Assembly: GCA_030831945.1 (NCBI GenBank)
Contig: JAURKC010000022.1
Coordinates: 62,001-126,000, forward strand
Length of the DNA stretch: 64,000 nucleotides
Reading direction: 5' to 3'
From: Ferruginibacter sp.
Lineage (GTDB): Bacteria; Bacteroidota; Bacteroidia; Chitinophagales; Chitinophagaceae
In this document: positions 16,506-25,145 of the stretch, piece after piece
How positions within the stretch are numbered: position 1 is the first letter of the stretch
Layout of the letters: every line of letters starts with the position of its first letter
The notes under the pieces: generated by a model
The model's database searches: none
What the model was told of the DNA's origin: nothing
The model's input: only the letters and a program-made list of their open reading frames with translations
Translations under genes and position numbers: made by a program

Positions 16506-19500
16506 ATGAAATTCAGTATGGTAAAGTTCAACCTATTTTTTAAATTCCTTTGCATTCTTTTGCTAGGATCCTCTATCTCCTATGCACAGGTAAATACGGT
16601 GGAATTTGGTAAAAATAGAGTGCAATTTAAAAAATTCAAATGGCAGTATTACCAAACAAAAAATTTCAATACTTATTTTAATCAAAATGGTCAAGAGCTA
16701 GCAAAATATATAGCGCAAGTAGCAGAAGAGGAGACTCCCCAGATAGAAGCCTTCACAGAATATTCCCTTCAGCGTAGGGCCAACATTATTGTATACAATG
16801 AATTTGCTGACCTTCAGCAATCCAATATTGGAATGGGCATTGACTGGCAAATTGCTGGTGGTGCCACTCAATTAGTAAATAATAAAATGGTCGTTTATTT
16901 TAATGGCGATCATGCGCATTTGCGTAAACAAATCAGAGAAGGTATTGCACGCATTTTAACTGATAACATTTTATTTGGAGATGATTTAGGAGAAGTTGCA
17001 GGAAACCAAGCACTGTTAGATTTGCCCAAATGGCTGACCAATGGATATGTAGCTTTTACTGGAGAGAATTGGAATACCGCACTAGATGATGAATTAAAAA
17101 GTGAAATACTCAGTGGTAATTACAAGAATTTCTATCAGTTTGCCTTTGAAAAACCTCAATTGGCTGGCCACTCATTCTGGCATTTCATTGAAGAGAAATA
17201 TAAAAAAGAAAATGTAACCTATTTGTTTTATATCGCGCGGATGTACAAAAATTTAAATCGTGCTTGCTTACAAATATGTAAACAAAAATTTAAAGAAGTA
17301 TTGGCTGAATTCATCGTGTATCAAGAAGAGAAATACTATAAGGACATTGCCAAAAGAAAAGCCTATCCCAAAGGAAATGTCATAGAAAGTTTTGATATCA
17401 ATAAAAGAACTGACTATTATAGAATCAATGTAAATCCGGTAGCCAAAAACAATACCTACGCCTTTGTTGAATACAGAAAAGGATTGGTGAAATTAAAATT
17501 GAGTGAAGACTTTAGTTTTACCACCTTATTAAAATATGGCATTAGGAGTTACAAAAATGAAACTAACCCAACCTATCCAATACTGGCATGGGATCCCAAA
17601 GGAACTAGAATTACAGTGATCTATAATCATGAAGGGAGACTAAAATTATTTGTGTATGATGTAGTAACCAGAATTAAATCTCCTCAACTAGATTTAACGA
17701 AAGAGTTTCAACAAATACAAGATGTAAAATACATGTTGGACAGTCGAACACTTTTATTAAGTGCTGTAAAAAATGGACATACGGATATATTTACCCTCAA
17801 TTTAGAAAACGAAAAAGTGCAGCAGATCACCGACGATGTGTATGATGACTTAGATGCCACCTTTGTTTCTTTTCCTGGAAAAACAGGAATCATTTTCTCG
17901 AGTAACCGACCTGGTGCAGATGCAAAATCTGGGGACACCGTTTTGCCTAGCAAAAATAATTACAATGTATTCCTAATTACTAATTTTGGAAACAAACCTT
18001 CACTCAATCAGATTACCCAACTATCACATCAGCAATACGGTAATGCCCGGTATCCGATGCCTTACAACGCCAATCACTTTACTTTTATCAGTGATGAAAA
18101 TGGAGTGGGTAACCGGTATGCAGGTTTCTTTACTACCAAGGCTGCAGGATTAGATACCCTGGTATTAATTGCTGATGAAATTTTAAGAAATCCTTCTTTA
18201 AAAGAAGTAGACAGCACACTAAAAATTTATAAAAAATTAGATGTAGATTCTATCGCAGTAGTAGCTGTTTCAAAAGATTCTGCGTATACCTTTCCACTTA
18301 CCAACTACGAAAGCAGTGTAGCAGAAACTAGGATTGCTGGCACCAGTAATCAGGTAAGTGAAGTGACTAGACAAAGTGATCAAAAGACTTTGTACAAATT
18401 AAAAATAGATGAAAACACCCTTCGTCGACGTAACATTACTGTACCGCCTACAGCTTACATGAAAGAAATAGTGATGGCCGATAAAATTGAAGAGCAATCT
18501 ACTACCCCATTGGATATCCCTTTAATCAATACCGATACAGCCAATAAAGTTGTCAATCCTTTTCAAACTGAATTTGAAAATGACAAAAAAGAAAGTCCTA
18601 AGTTGGGGAATGGCTTTAATACAGCATTAGGCAAAAATAGAGACGTCCTAAAAAAAGCAAAGTTGTTTACCTACAAGCCAATGAAATTTGGTGCCGATTA
18701 TGGTGGTGCATCCTTTAACAACTCTGTGCTTTATAATCGCTACCAGCCCTATGGAGGTGGCCAAGGACCTATTAATCTTTCTTCCAATTCGGTACTGAAT
18801 GGATTAATAAGATTAGGCACTTCGGAGTTGATGGAAGACATAAAAATTACAGGTGCTTTTAAATTGTCGACCAATTTAAAAGACAATGAATGGTTGATGA
18901 GTTATCAAAATTTAAAGAGAAGAATCGATTGGGGAACTACTTATTATAGAAACGCGATAAGTGCTACTAACGGAAAAATATTTACCAATTTATACCAAGC
19001 TAGTGCAGCTTACCCTTTTGATAACAGTAAAAGGATAAAATTAGATGTTGGATACCGAAGTGATAAAAGTGTATTTTTTACAGACATCAATGATATCAAT
19101 AGTTTGAAAGAACCTGATATTAAAAGAAAATTTGTAACGACTCATGTTGAATATGTTTATGACAACACACTCAACCCAACCCAAAATATTTGGAACGGTC
19201 TGAGGTATAAATTTTACTTCGATTGGAATACAGATGTAAGTAAAGAAAAATTCAGTACAGGAAAATATAATTTTAACTGGGGTATGGATGCTCGTTATTA
19301 TTATCCTATTTACCGAAATTTCATTTGGGCAGGTCGTGCTGCGGGTGAATTTAGCTGGGGTAATCAAAAAACCATCTATTTTCTTGGAGGAACGGATGGT
19401 TGGTTATTTCCTAAATTTAATAATAACAATCCGCCAGCAGCTGATAACTATTATACTTTTCAAAGTCTAGCGGTTAATATGAGGGGATTCAGTCAAAATC

Positions 19501-19865
19501 TTTCTAACGGCAATAATAATGTTATCATTAATAGTGAATTCAGGCTACCTGTTTTCAGTACTTTGTTTAGTCGCCCAATCAATAATGCATTTCTCCGCAA
19601 TTTTCAACTCGTTCAATTTTTTGATTTAGGTGCAGCTTGGAATGGAAGTTACAATGGACTTCAACGTCCTTCAGTAATTTTAGAGCAACCCCCTATTCAA
19701 GTTTTTAGCAAAGTGGGTGGTATTGGGCCTTTTGCTGGAGGATATGGATTTGGTGCAAGAAGTACCTTACTTGGCTATTTTTTAAGATTTGATGCTGGAT
19801 GGACAATGAATGGCATCTTCAAAGGAAAGCCAGTATTAAACCTAAGCCTAGGACTAGATTTCTAA
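16506..19865 (+). CDS. Large outer-membrane protein: peptidase-like domain, beta-propeller and C-terminal barrel
   Basis: An exported protein of 1,119 residues. Residues 1-27 are a signal peptide ending SSISYAQ. Residues about 30-285 look like a gluzincin (peptidase MA-like) domain: LPKWLTNGYVAF (173-184) resembles the LPxWLxEG signature. The zinc motif HExxH is replaced by REGIA (144-148), so it is probably not an active peptidase. Residues about 300-600 hold TolB/WD40-like propeller repeats (DATFVSFPGKTGIIFSSNRPG, for example, is a typical blade). The last 400 residues or so are rich in alternating aromatic strands and end in a terminal phenylalanine (NLSLGLDF), typical of an outer-membrane beta-barrel. 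The role is unknown. It converges on a secreted-protein gene, sharing a strong inverted repeat. Confidence 0.8.
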   Translation: MKFSMVKFNLFFKFLCILLLGSSISYAQVNTVEFGKNRVQFKKFKWQYYQTKNFNTYFNQNGQELAKYIAQVAEEETPQIEAFTEYSLQRRANIIVYNEFADLQQSNIGMGIDWQIAGGATQLVNNKMVVYFNGDHAHLRKQIREGIARILTDNILFGDDLGEVAGNQALLDLPKWLTNGYVAFTGENWNTALDDELKSEILSGNYKNFYQFAFEKPQLAGHSFWHFIEEKYKKENVTYLFYIARMYKNLNRACLQICKQKFKEVLAEFIVYQEEKYYKDIAKRKAYPKGNVIESFDINKRTDYYRINVNPVAKNNTYAFVEYRKGLVKLKLSEDFSFTTLLKYGIRSYKNETNPTYPILAWDPKGTRITVIYNHEGRLKLFVYDVVTRIKSPQLDLTKEFQQIQDVKYMLDSRTLLLSAVKNGHTDIFTLNLENEKVQQITDDVYDDLDATFVSFPGKTGIIFSSNRPGADAKSGDTVLPSKNNYNVFLITNFGNKPSLNQITQLSHQQYGNARYPMPYNANHFTFISDENGVGNRYAGFFTTKAAGLDTLVLIADEILRNPSLKEVDSTLKIYKKLDVDSIAVVAVSKDSAYTFPLTNYESSVAETRIAGTSNQVSEVTRQSDQKTLYKLKIDENTLRRRNITVPPTAYMKEIVMADKIEEQSTTPLDIPLINTDTANKVVNPFQTEFENDKKESPKLGNGFNTALGKNRDVLKKAKLFTYKPMKFGADYGGASFNNSVLYNRYQPYGGGQGPINLSSNSVLNGLIRLGTSELMEDIKITGAFKLSTNLKDNEWLMSYQNLKRRIDWGTTYYRNAISATNGKIFTNLYQASAAYPFDNSKRIKLDVGYRSDKSVFFTDINDINSLKEPDIKRKFVTTHVEYVYDNTLNPTQNIWNGLRYKFYFDWNTDVSKEKFSTGKYNFNWGMDARYYYPIYRNFIWAGRAAGEFSWGNQKTIYFLGGTDGWLFPKFNNNNPPAADNYYTFQSLAVNMRGFSQNLSNGNNNVIINSEFRLPVFSTLFSRPINNAFLRNFQLVQFFDLGAAWNGSYNGLQRPSVILEQPPIQVFSKVGGIGPFAGGYGFGARSTLLGYFLRFDAGWTMNGIFKGKPVLNLSLGLDF

Positions 19866-19868
19866 TGT

Positions 19869-19916
19869 AAATATGTTTTGCTACAATTTAGAACTCAATT
19901 TTAGCAAAACATATTT
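19869..19916. terminator. Bidirectional terminator-like 15-bp inverted repeat
   Basis: AAATATGTTTTGCTA (19869-19883) and its exact complement TAGCAAAACATATTT (19902-19916) form a 15 bp stem with an 18-base loop. It sits between two convergent genes and contains the last codons and stop of the minus-strand gene at 19888. The stems end in AT-rich sequence on both sides but with no long T tract, so termination is probable rather than certain. Confidence 0.55.
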
Positions 19917-21408
19917 GACTGCGATAACTGCAAGGAACAATGATTTGTCTTGCACCAATTTGTTTACTCAATTTGGGCATGAATTCAAAACCTCTTTCTA
20001 CTGTTCTAAGCGCAGGATTTCTTAACATTTCACCACTTGAAGTAAGCGTATTGTCTGTCAAAAACTTATCTCTTCTTTCTGTTAGATTATATAGGAAATG
20101 TATTTCAGATCCTGCAATAAAAGTAGAAAACGATAGATAATTATCATTATCCTCTGCAAATTGATCCTTAGCAATCACCTTATCACTTACTACATTTCCT
20201 GATGGATTTACCTCTAGCAGTAAAATATTATTATAATAATATCTGGTGCTTTGGGTATTATTAAAACTGCTAAAGGGTCTATAAAAACCACCAAAAGATC
20301 GATTGTAATAATAATTATTATACGGACTTATAAAAGGTGAACCATACAGGTAGTCCCATCGATTCCATCCCGAATTATTACCACTTGTTTGAGTAGAATA
20401 ATCTTCTGCAGCCAACAAAAAACTACCATCCCTTTTCAGGATTACATTTTTAATAAAAAAATCGTTAAGTGCATACTTACTGTTTCCTTTTAATTTAGCA
20501 TTTTCCCTTACACTAGCGTCTAGCCTGGTAAAGACATTGGAATAAGTAGAGTCTCCCTTTGTATCCCATACTGAACAATATATCCCATCGATGTTACCCC
20601 GATTTTCCAAATAATAAAAAGCATTGAAGAGATAATGTTTGTTCAAATTATCAATTTTTATTTTTACCTCATCAATAAAAAGCCCTTTTAAATCAATTTG
20701 CCTTTCAGAAAAAGAATCTTCTAATGGAGGTTTACGGACAAGAAAAAGAGAAGAAGCGTTTGATCTTGTGCCTATCTTTACCGATCTGGTAAAAACAAAA
20801 TTACCCTCATTGTCCAAGGAAAAATCAGAGAATTCATCTTTTCGTTCATCAAATTGAATGGTAGAACGAGACTTATGTTTCAATTGTAAATCCTTATCGA
20901 ATAGGAGTGTCACGAATTTGAATTGATCATTTCTTTTTAAAATTTTAAAGACCATGATTTGCTTCTTATCATCACTATTAATGGTAGAATAAATTTTAGT
21001 TTCACCGAATGTACCCACTTGAGTGGTATCCAATTCAATAGGCTGGCCAACTAAATGACCCTCCAAATCCATTTTAGCTCCCATACAATAAACTATTCCT
21101 TTTTTTTGGAACTGATAAATGAAATAAAAATTTTCGACTTGCATCACATAATCGACATTAAAGGATTTTTCAGGAATAAAATCTAGGTCAACTATTTCTT
21201 TCAAATCCATATCCTCAGCATTATAAACCGATAAGGCATATTTAAACCGAGAATTCTTGAAAATAAAAATATTCTCTTTTATTTTCCCAATAATATCAAA
21301 ACTCATATCACGGCTATCCCCTTTTTGAACCTCCGAATAAGTTATTTTTTGAGCAAAAGAAAGCATTGGAAACGAGAGTAAACAGCTCAAATAAATTATG
21401 TACTTCAT
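19888..21408 (-). CDS. Secreted protein of unknown function
   Basis: A 506-residue protein that I do not recognise. It begins with a clear signal peptide (MKYIIYLSCLLSFPMLSFAQ, cut after the AQ) and continues as a beta-rich, mostly soluble sequence with repeated short strands, for example FVTLLFDKDLQLKH and FVFTRSVKIG, which could be a propeller or similar repeat fold. Residues about 350-390 are unusually rich in Tyr, Asn, Phe and Ser (NNYYYNRSFGGFYRPFSS). There is no lipobox cysteine and no Por-type C-terminal sorting domain visible. It is convergent with the large barrel protein, and the two share a 15 bp inverted repeat at their ends. A periplasmic or outer-membrane-associated location is likely. 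Confidence 0.7.
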   Translation of the reverse strand: MKYIIYLSCLLSFPMLSFAQKITYSEVQKGDSRDMSFDIIGKIKENIFIFKNSRFKYALSVYNAEDMDLKEIVDLDFIPEKSFNVDYVMQVENFYFIYQFQKKGIVYCMGAKMDLEGHLVGQPIELDTTQVGTFGETKIYSTINSDDKKQIMVFKILKRNDQFKFVTLLFDKDLQLKHKSRSTIQFDERKDEFSDFSLDNEGNFVFTRSVKIGTRSNASSLFLVRKPPLEDSFSERQIDLKGLFIDEVKIKIDNLNKHYLFNAFYYLENRGNIDGIYCSVWDTKGDSTYSNVFTRLDASVRENAKLKGNSKYALNDFFIKNVILKRDGSFLLAAEDYSTQTSGNNSGWNRWDYLYGSPFISPYNNYYYNRSFGGFYRPFSSFNNTQSTRYYYNNILLLEVNPSGNVVSDKVIAKDQFAEDNDNYLSFSTFIAGSEIHFLYNLTERRDKFLTDNTLTSSGEMLRNPALRTVERGFEFMPKLSKQIGARQIIVPCSYRSQICFAKIEF

Positions 21409-21607
21409 ATATATAAGTTTATTTTTTAGTTGGTTTGATTTTATTGGAGTAAGCCATTATTTTATTTTTCTAAATCTTATCATTACCCATTTTATAGTAT
21501 CAGTATCTTTACATTAATAAAAGTAAGCTTTTAAGGGCAATGAATTAATCTGTTCCCTCAAGTTTAGGAAATTTTTATTTTTAAAACGTAATCACATAGA
21601 AGTAAGT

Positions 21608-22552
21608 ATGCAGACAGTATTAATTTCAGGGGGAACGGGATTGGTAGGTAAACAATTAACAAAACATTTATTGAAACTGGGGCATCAAGTCATCATATTG
21701 ACTAGAAAAATTCCAAATTCAAAACTTACCCATCCAAATATCTCTTATGCATTATGGAATATCGCTGATCAAACCATTGATATCAATGCAATCCAAAAAG
21801 CTACCTGTATCATTCATCTTGCGGGTGCTGGAGTAGTAGATAAAAAATGGACAGCAGCCTATAAAGATGAAATAGTTAGCAGTAGAACCCAAAGTAGTTT
21901 ATTAATTTTAAAAGCTTTATCCAATCCAACGCATTCCATTAAAACTGTTATCAGTGCTTCTGCCATTGGTTGGTACGGAGAAGACGCTTCACCCAATGCT
22001 AAAGGTTTTGTTGAAACAGACCCTGCTGCTACTGGTTTTTTAGGTGAGACCTGTAAAAAATGGGAAGAGAGTATAGCGCCTGTTGAACAATTAGGAATCC
22101 GATTAGTAAAATTTCGTATCGGTATTGTGCTAAGCAATGATGGCGGAGCTCTTGCTGAATTTAAAAAACCTCTTCAGTTGGGAGTAGCGGGTATTTTAGG
22201 AGCAGGAAATCAAATGGTAAGTTGGATTCATATAGACGACTTATGCAGACTATTTATTGAAGGGATCGAAAATCAACAATTAGCTGGAACTTATAATGCA
22301 GTGGCACCTCAACCAGTAAGTAATAAAGAATTGACAATAGAATTAGCCCATCAAATAAAAGGTAAATTCTATATTCCTCTCCATGTGCCAAAATTTATTT
22401 TGAAAATAATGATGGGAGAAAGAAGCATTGAAGTGTTAAAAAGCACCACCGTTGATTGCGAAAAAATAAAAAAAACTGGATTTACTTTTTTATACCCTTC
22501 AATAGAAGCAGCATTACACCAACTGGCAAAATTGAAACCGGAGTATAATTAA
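21608..22552 (+). CDS. TIGR01777-family NAD(P)-dependent epimerase
   Basis: A 314-residue extended short-chain dehydrogenase-like protein. The Rossmann nucleotide loop is GGTGLVGKQL at residues 8-17. The family-specific segments are IIHLAGAGVVDKKWT, SASAIGWYGE, RIGIVLSNDGGAL and SWIHIDDLCRLF. Homologues such as E. coli YfcH and the cell-division inhibitor SulA of cyanobacteria have no settled biochemical role. The catalytic Tyr of classical dehydrogenases falls in IGWYGE. A near-match to the -7 promoter (TATCTTTA) lies about 100 bp upstream. It converges on the beta-oxidation gene with a 19 bp gap. Confidence 0.88.
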   Translation: MQTVLISGGTGLVGKQLTKHLLKLGHQVIILTRKIPNSKLTHPNISYALWNIADQTIDINAIQKATCIIHLAGAGVVDKKWTAAYKDEIVSSRTQSSLLILKALSNPTHSIKTVISASAIGWYGEDASPNAKGFVETDPAATGFLGETCKKWEESIAPVEQLGIRLVKFRIGIVLSNDGGALAEFKKPLQLGVAGILGAGNQMVSWIHIDDLCRLFIEGIENQQLAGTYNAVAPQPVSNKELTIELAHQIKGKFYIPLHVPKFILKIMMGERSIEVLKSTTVDCEKIKKTGFTFLYPSIEAALHQLAKLKPEYN

Positions 22553-22577
22553 AAAACTATTGACTGATTTTTTAATT
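22547..22577. terminator. A/T-only hairpin between convergent genes
   Basis: AATTAAAAAA (22547-22556) and TTTTTTAATT (22568-22577) form a ten-base-pair stem overlapping both stop codons. It is a possible weak bidirectional terminator; it contains no G-C pairs, so it could also be a chance AT-rich feature. Confidence 0.3.
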
Positions 22578-24956
22578 GCGCAATGGTCTGCCAGTTTTTA
22601 ATACCCCTTGTATTCTTTCTAATGTTTTCTTTTCTCCAGTAAGACTAAGAAAGGCATCTCTTTCAAGGTCCAATAAATATTGTTCGCTAACCAAAGTAGC
22701 TTCGCTTAAATCTCCACCGCACATTACATACGCTAATTTTTTAGCAACTGTTACATCATGATCGGTAGCATAATTCCCCAATCTCATTCCATTGATACCG
22801 GCAAGCATAGCCCCTAAAGCACCACGACCCAATACTTTGATATCATCGCGTTGCACCGGCATTACATATCCTTGATCATACATATCAATTACTGCATTTT
22901 TACCATCTGCAATTCGTCGCCCAAGATTCATACTCACTAAATCTTTTCCTTTTCTATAAATACCCATATCAAAAGCTTCCTGTGCTGAAGTGGCCACCTT
23001 AGCGGTAGCAATATTTATAAAACGATTTTGTAATGTAATCGTATCCACCTCACCGTTATGAGTTTCATCGGATGCGCGTAAAACAAATTCTTTTGTACCA
23101 CCACCACCAGGTATTACACCGATACCCACTTCCACTAAACCAGTATAAGTTTCAGCAGCAGCAATGACTTTATCCGCATGCAAACTCATTTCGCATGCAC
23201 CGCCCAAGGCCAATCCATGAGGTGCCAATACAACCGGTATGCCTGAATAACGTACCCGCATCATTGTATTTTGAAACATCCTAATAGCCATATCTATCTC
23301 ATCGTAATCTTGTTCAATTGCCAACATAAAAATCATACCTACATTAGCACCCGCACTAAAATTGGCTCCTTCATTTGCTATCACTAATCCTTTGTATTTA
23401 TCCTCAGCCAATGAAATTGATTTTTGAATACCTTCCAACACCTCACCTCCAATACTACCCATCTTGGTATACCACTCTAAGCCAAGAACATCATCGCCTA
23501 AATGATAAGTTCTGCAAGCACTATTTTTCCAAACGGTTTGACCAGCAAAATTTTTCATCACTATAAATGCTGTACCTCCAGGCATTTCCGCATAAGCCTT
23601 AGTAGAAATATCATAGAAAAAACGTTTGCCATTTTCCACTTTATAAAAACTAGTCACTCCTGCTGCCAACATTTCTTCTACCCAATCAGCTACCTTATAA
23701 CCACCCTCCTTCATTGCTGCAATAGTTTTTGCAACACCCAATATATCCCAACTTTCAAATGCACCGACCTCCCAACCAAATCCGGCCATCATTCCATCAT
23801 CCACTCTATATAATTCATTGGTAATTTCAGGTATACGATGAGAGATATAAGAAAATAGATGGTAATGAAATAAACGATAAAACTCACCTGCCTTATCCGT
23901 TCCGCTACATAATGCTTTGAGTCTGGTTGGTAAATCTTCGATTGGTTTGGCTGTTTCCAAAGTTGTAAACTTTGGTTTTTTTCTTGGCTCATATTCAAGA
24001 CTTGTTAAATTCAACACATGAATTTGCTTTTCTCCCTTTTCATTTGGAGCCATTTTTTTGAAAAACCCTTGCTTCGTTTTATCACCGAGCCATTTATTTT
24101 CAACCATTTTATTAAGCCAACCAGGAATAACAAATTTTTCTCTTGCCTCATCTTGCAAACAATTTTCATACACTCCGTTTGCAACTTTAACCAGCGTATC
24201 TATTCCCACCACATCGGCTGTTCTAAAAGTAGCAGATTTTGGTCTGCCAATAATTGGACCTGTCAAGGCCTCGATTTCATCAATTGATAACTGCAATTTT
24301 TCCATCGCATTCATAATAGCCATCATACCAAAAACGCCAATACGATTAGCTATAAATGCAGGAGTGTCCTTGCATAGAACAGTTGTTTTTCCCAAAAACA
24401 AATCTCCATAATTCAATAAAAAAGAAATTACAGCAGGATCTGTATCAGGAGTAGGTATAATTTCTAGTAACCTTAAATAACGAGGAGGATTAAAGAAATG
24501 AGTACCACAAAAATGTTTTTTAAAATCATCACTTCTTCCGGCAGTCATTAAATGGATAGGTATACCCGATGTATTAGAAGTAATTAAAGTACCATGAGTT
24601 CTATATTTTTCTACTTCTGTAAATACTGACTGCTTAATATCTAGTCTTTCCACCACTACTTCTATTACCCAATCACAAGAAGCAATATCTTTCATGTTAT
24701 CAGTAAAGTTGCCCGTCTTAATTTTCTTTGCGGCTTCTTTAGTAAATACAGGAGAAGGGTTGGATTTTAATGCAGTTGATAACGCATCATTAACCACTTG
24801 GTTTCGCTGGGCAGTTGACCCCTTATCAGCCTCAGCTGAGGGAGACAATATATCTAATAACAATACCTGAACGCCAATACCTGCAAAATGACAGGCAATT
24901 TTACTTCCCATAACGCCACTTCCCAAAACCGCCACTTTTTTTATAATTCTTTGCAT
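22572..24956 (-). CDS. fadN: 3-hydroxyacyl-CoA dehydrogenase / enoyl-CoA hydratase (FadN type)
   Basis: A 794-residue two-activity beta-oxidation enzyme. The dehydrogenase comes first: NAD-binding loop VAVLGSGVMGSKIA (residues 8-21) and the HFFNPPRYLRLLEI catalytic segment. The crotonase domain follows (about 500-700), with both acid residues visible in GLALGGACEMSLHAD and VEVGIGVIPGGGG. This order, dehydrogenase then hydratase, is that of Bacillus FadN and its Bacteroidota homologues, and the reverse of E. coli FadB. Such genes usually sit with a thiolase and an acyl-CoA dehydrogenase; neither is here. Its neighbour upstream is metG, which is closed by a terminator, so the gene has its own promoter, though no exact TAnnTTTG is seen. 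Confidence 0.92.
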   Translation of the reverse strand: MQRIIKKVAVLGSGVMGSKIACHFAGIGVQVLLLDILSPSAEADKGSTAQRNQVVNDALSTALKSNPSPVFTKEAAKKIKTGNFTDNMKDIASCDWVIEVVVERLDIKQSVFTEVEKYRTHGTLITSNTSGIPIHLMTAGRSDDFKKHFCGTHFFNPPRYLRLLEIIPTPDTDPAVISFLLNYGDLFLGKTTVLCKDTPAFIANRIGVFGMMAIMNAMEKLQLSIDEIEALTGPIIGRPKSATFRTADVVGIDTLVKVANGVYENCLQDEAREKFVIPGWLNKMVENKWLGDKTKQGFFKKMAPNEKGEKQIHVLNLTSLEYEPRKKPKFTTLETAKPIEDLPTRLKALCSGTDKAGEFYRLFHYHLFSYISHRIPEITNELYRVDDGMMAGFGWEVGAFESWDILGVAKTIAAMKEGGYKVADWVEEMLAAGVTSFYKVENGKRFFYDISTKAYAEMPGGTAFIVMKNFAGQTVWKNSACRTYHLGDDVLGLEWYTKMGSIGGEVLEGIQKSISLAEDKYKGLVIANEGANFSAGANVGMIFMLAIEQDYDEIDMAIRMFQNTMMRVRYSGIPVVLAPHGLALGGACEMSLHADKVIAAAETYTGLVEVGIGVIPGGGGTKEFVLRASDETHNGEVDTITLQNRFINIATAKVATSAQEAFDMGIYRKGKDLVSMNLGRRIADGKNAVIDMYDQGYVMPVQRDDIKVLGRGALGAMLAGINGMRLGNYATDHDVTVAKKLAYVMCGGDLSEATLVSEQYLLDLERDAFLSLTGEKKTLERIQGVLKTGRPLRN

Positions 24957-25049
24957 GTTGGATGTTTTATCCCAAAGGGATTAAAAATTTAGTTAGCTAA
25001 ACAACTATTTTCACTATCCGAAATTAAGACATTTTCTAAAAGCATCATA

Positions 25050-25081
25050 AAAAATAAAAACAGGCCTTTACAGCCTGTTTT
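25050..25081 (-). terminator. Terminator of metG
   Basis: AAAACAGGC (25057-25065) pairs exactly with GCCTGTTTT (25073-25081), nine base pairs and a seven-base loop. On the minus strand it is followed by a long T-rich tract (TTTTTATTTTTT). It lies about 65 bp after the metG stop. Confidence 0.85.
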
Positions 25082-25145
25082 ATTGAGTCATTTTAAAAGA
25101 AAATGTCTTTTTTATAAATCGTCTTTTCAGCTCAGTTGCATTATG

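Noticed and set aside
23502..24411. Several plus-strand frames of 60-117 residues opposite fadN.
   Set aside because: They overlap one another and the conserved fadN gene; none has a plausible start, domain or promoter.
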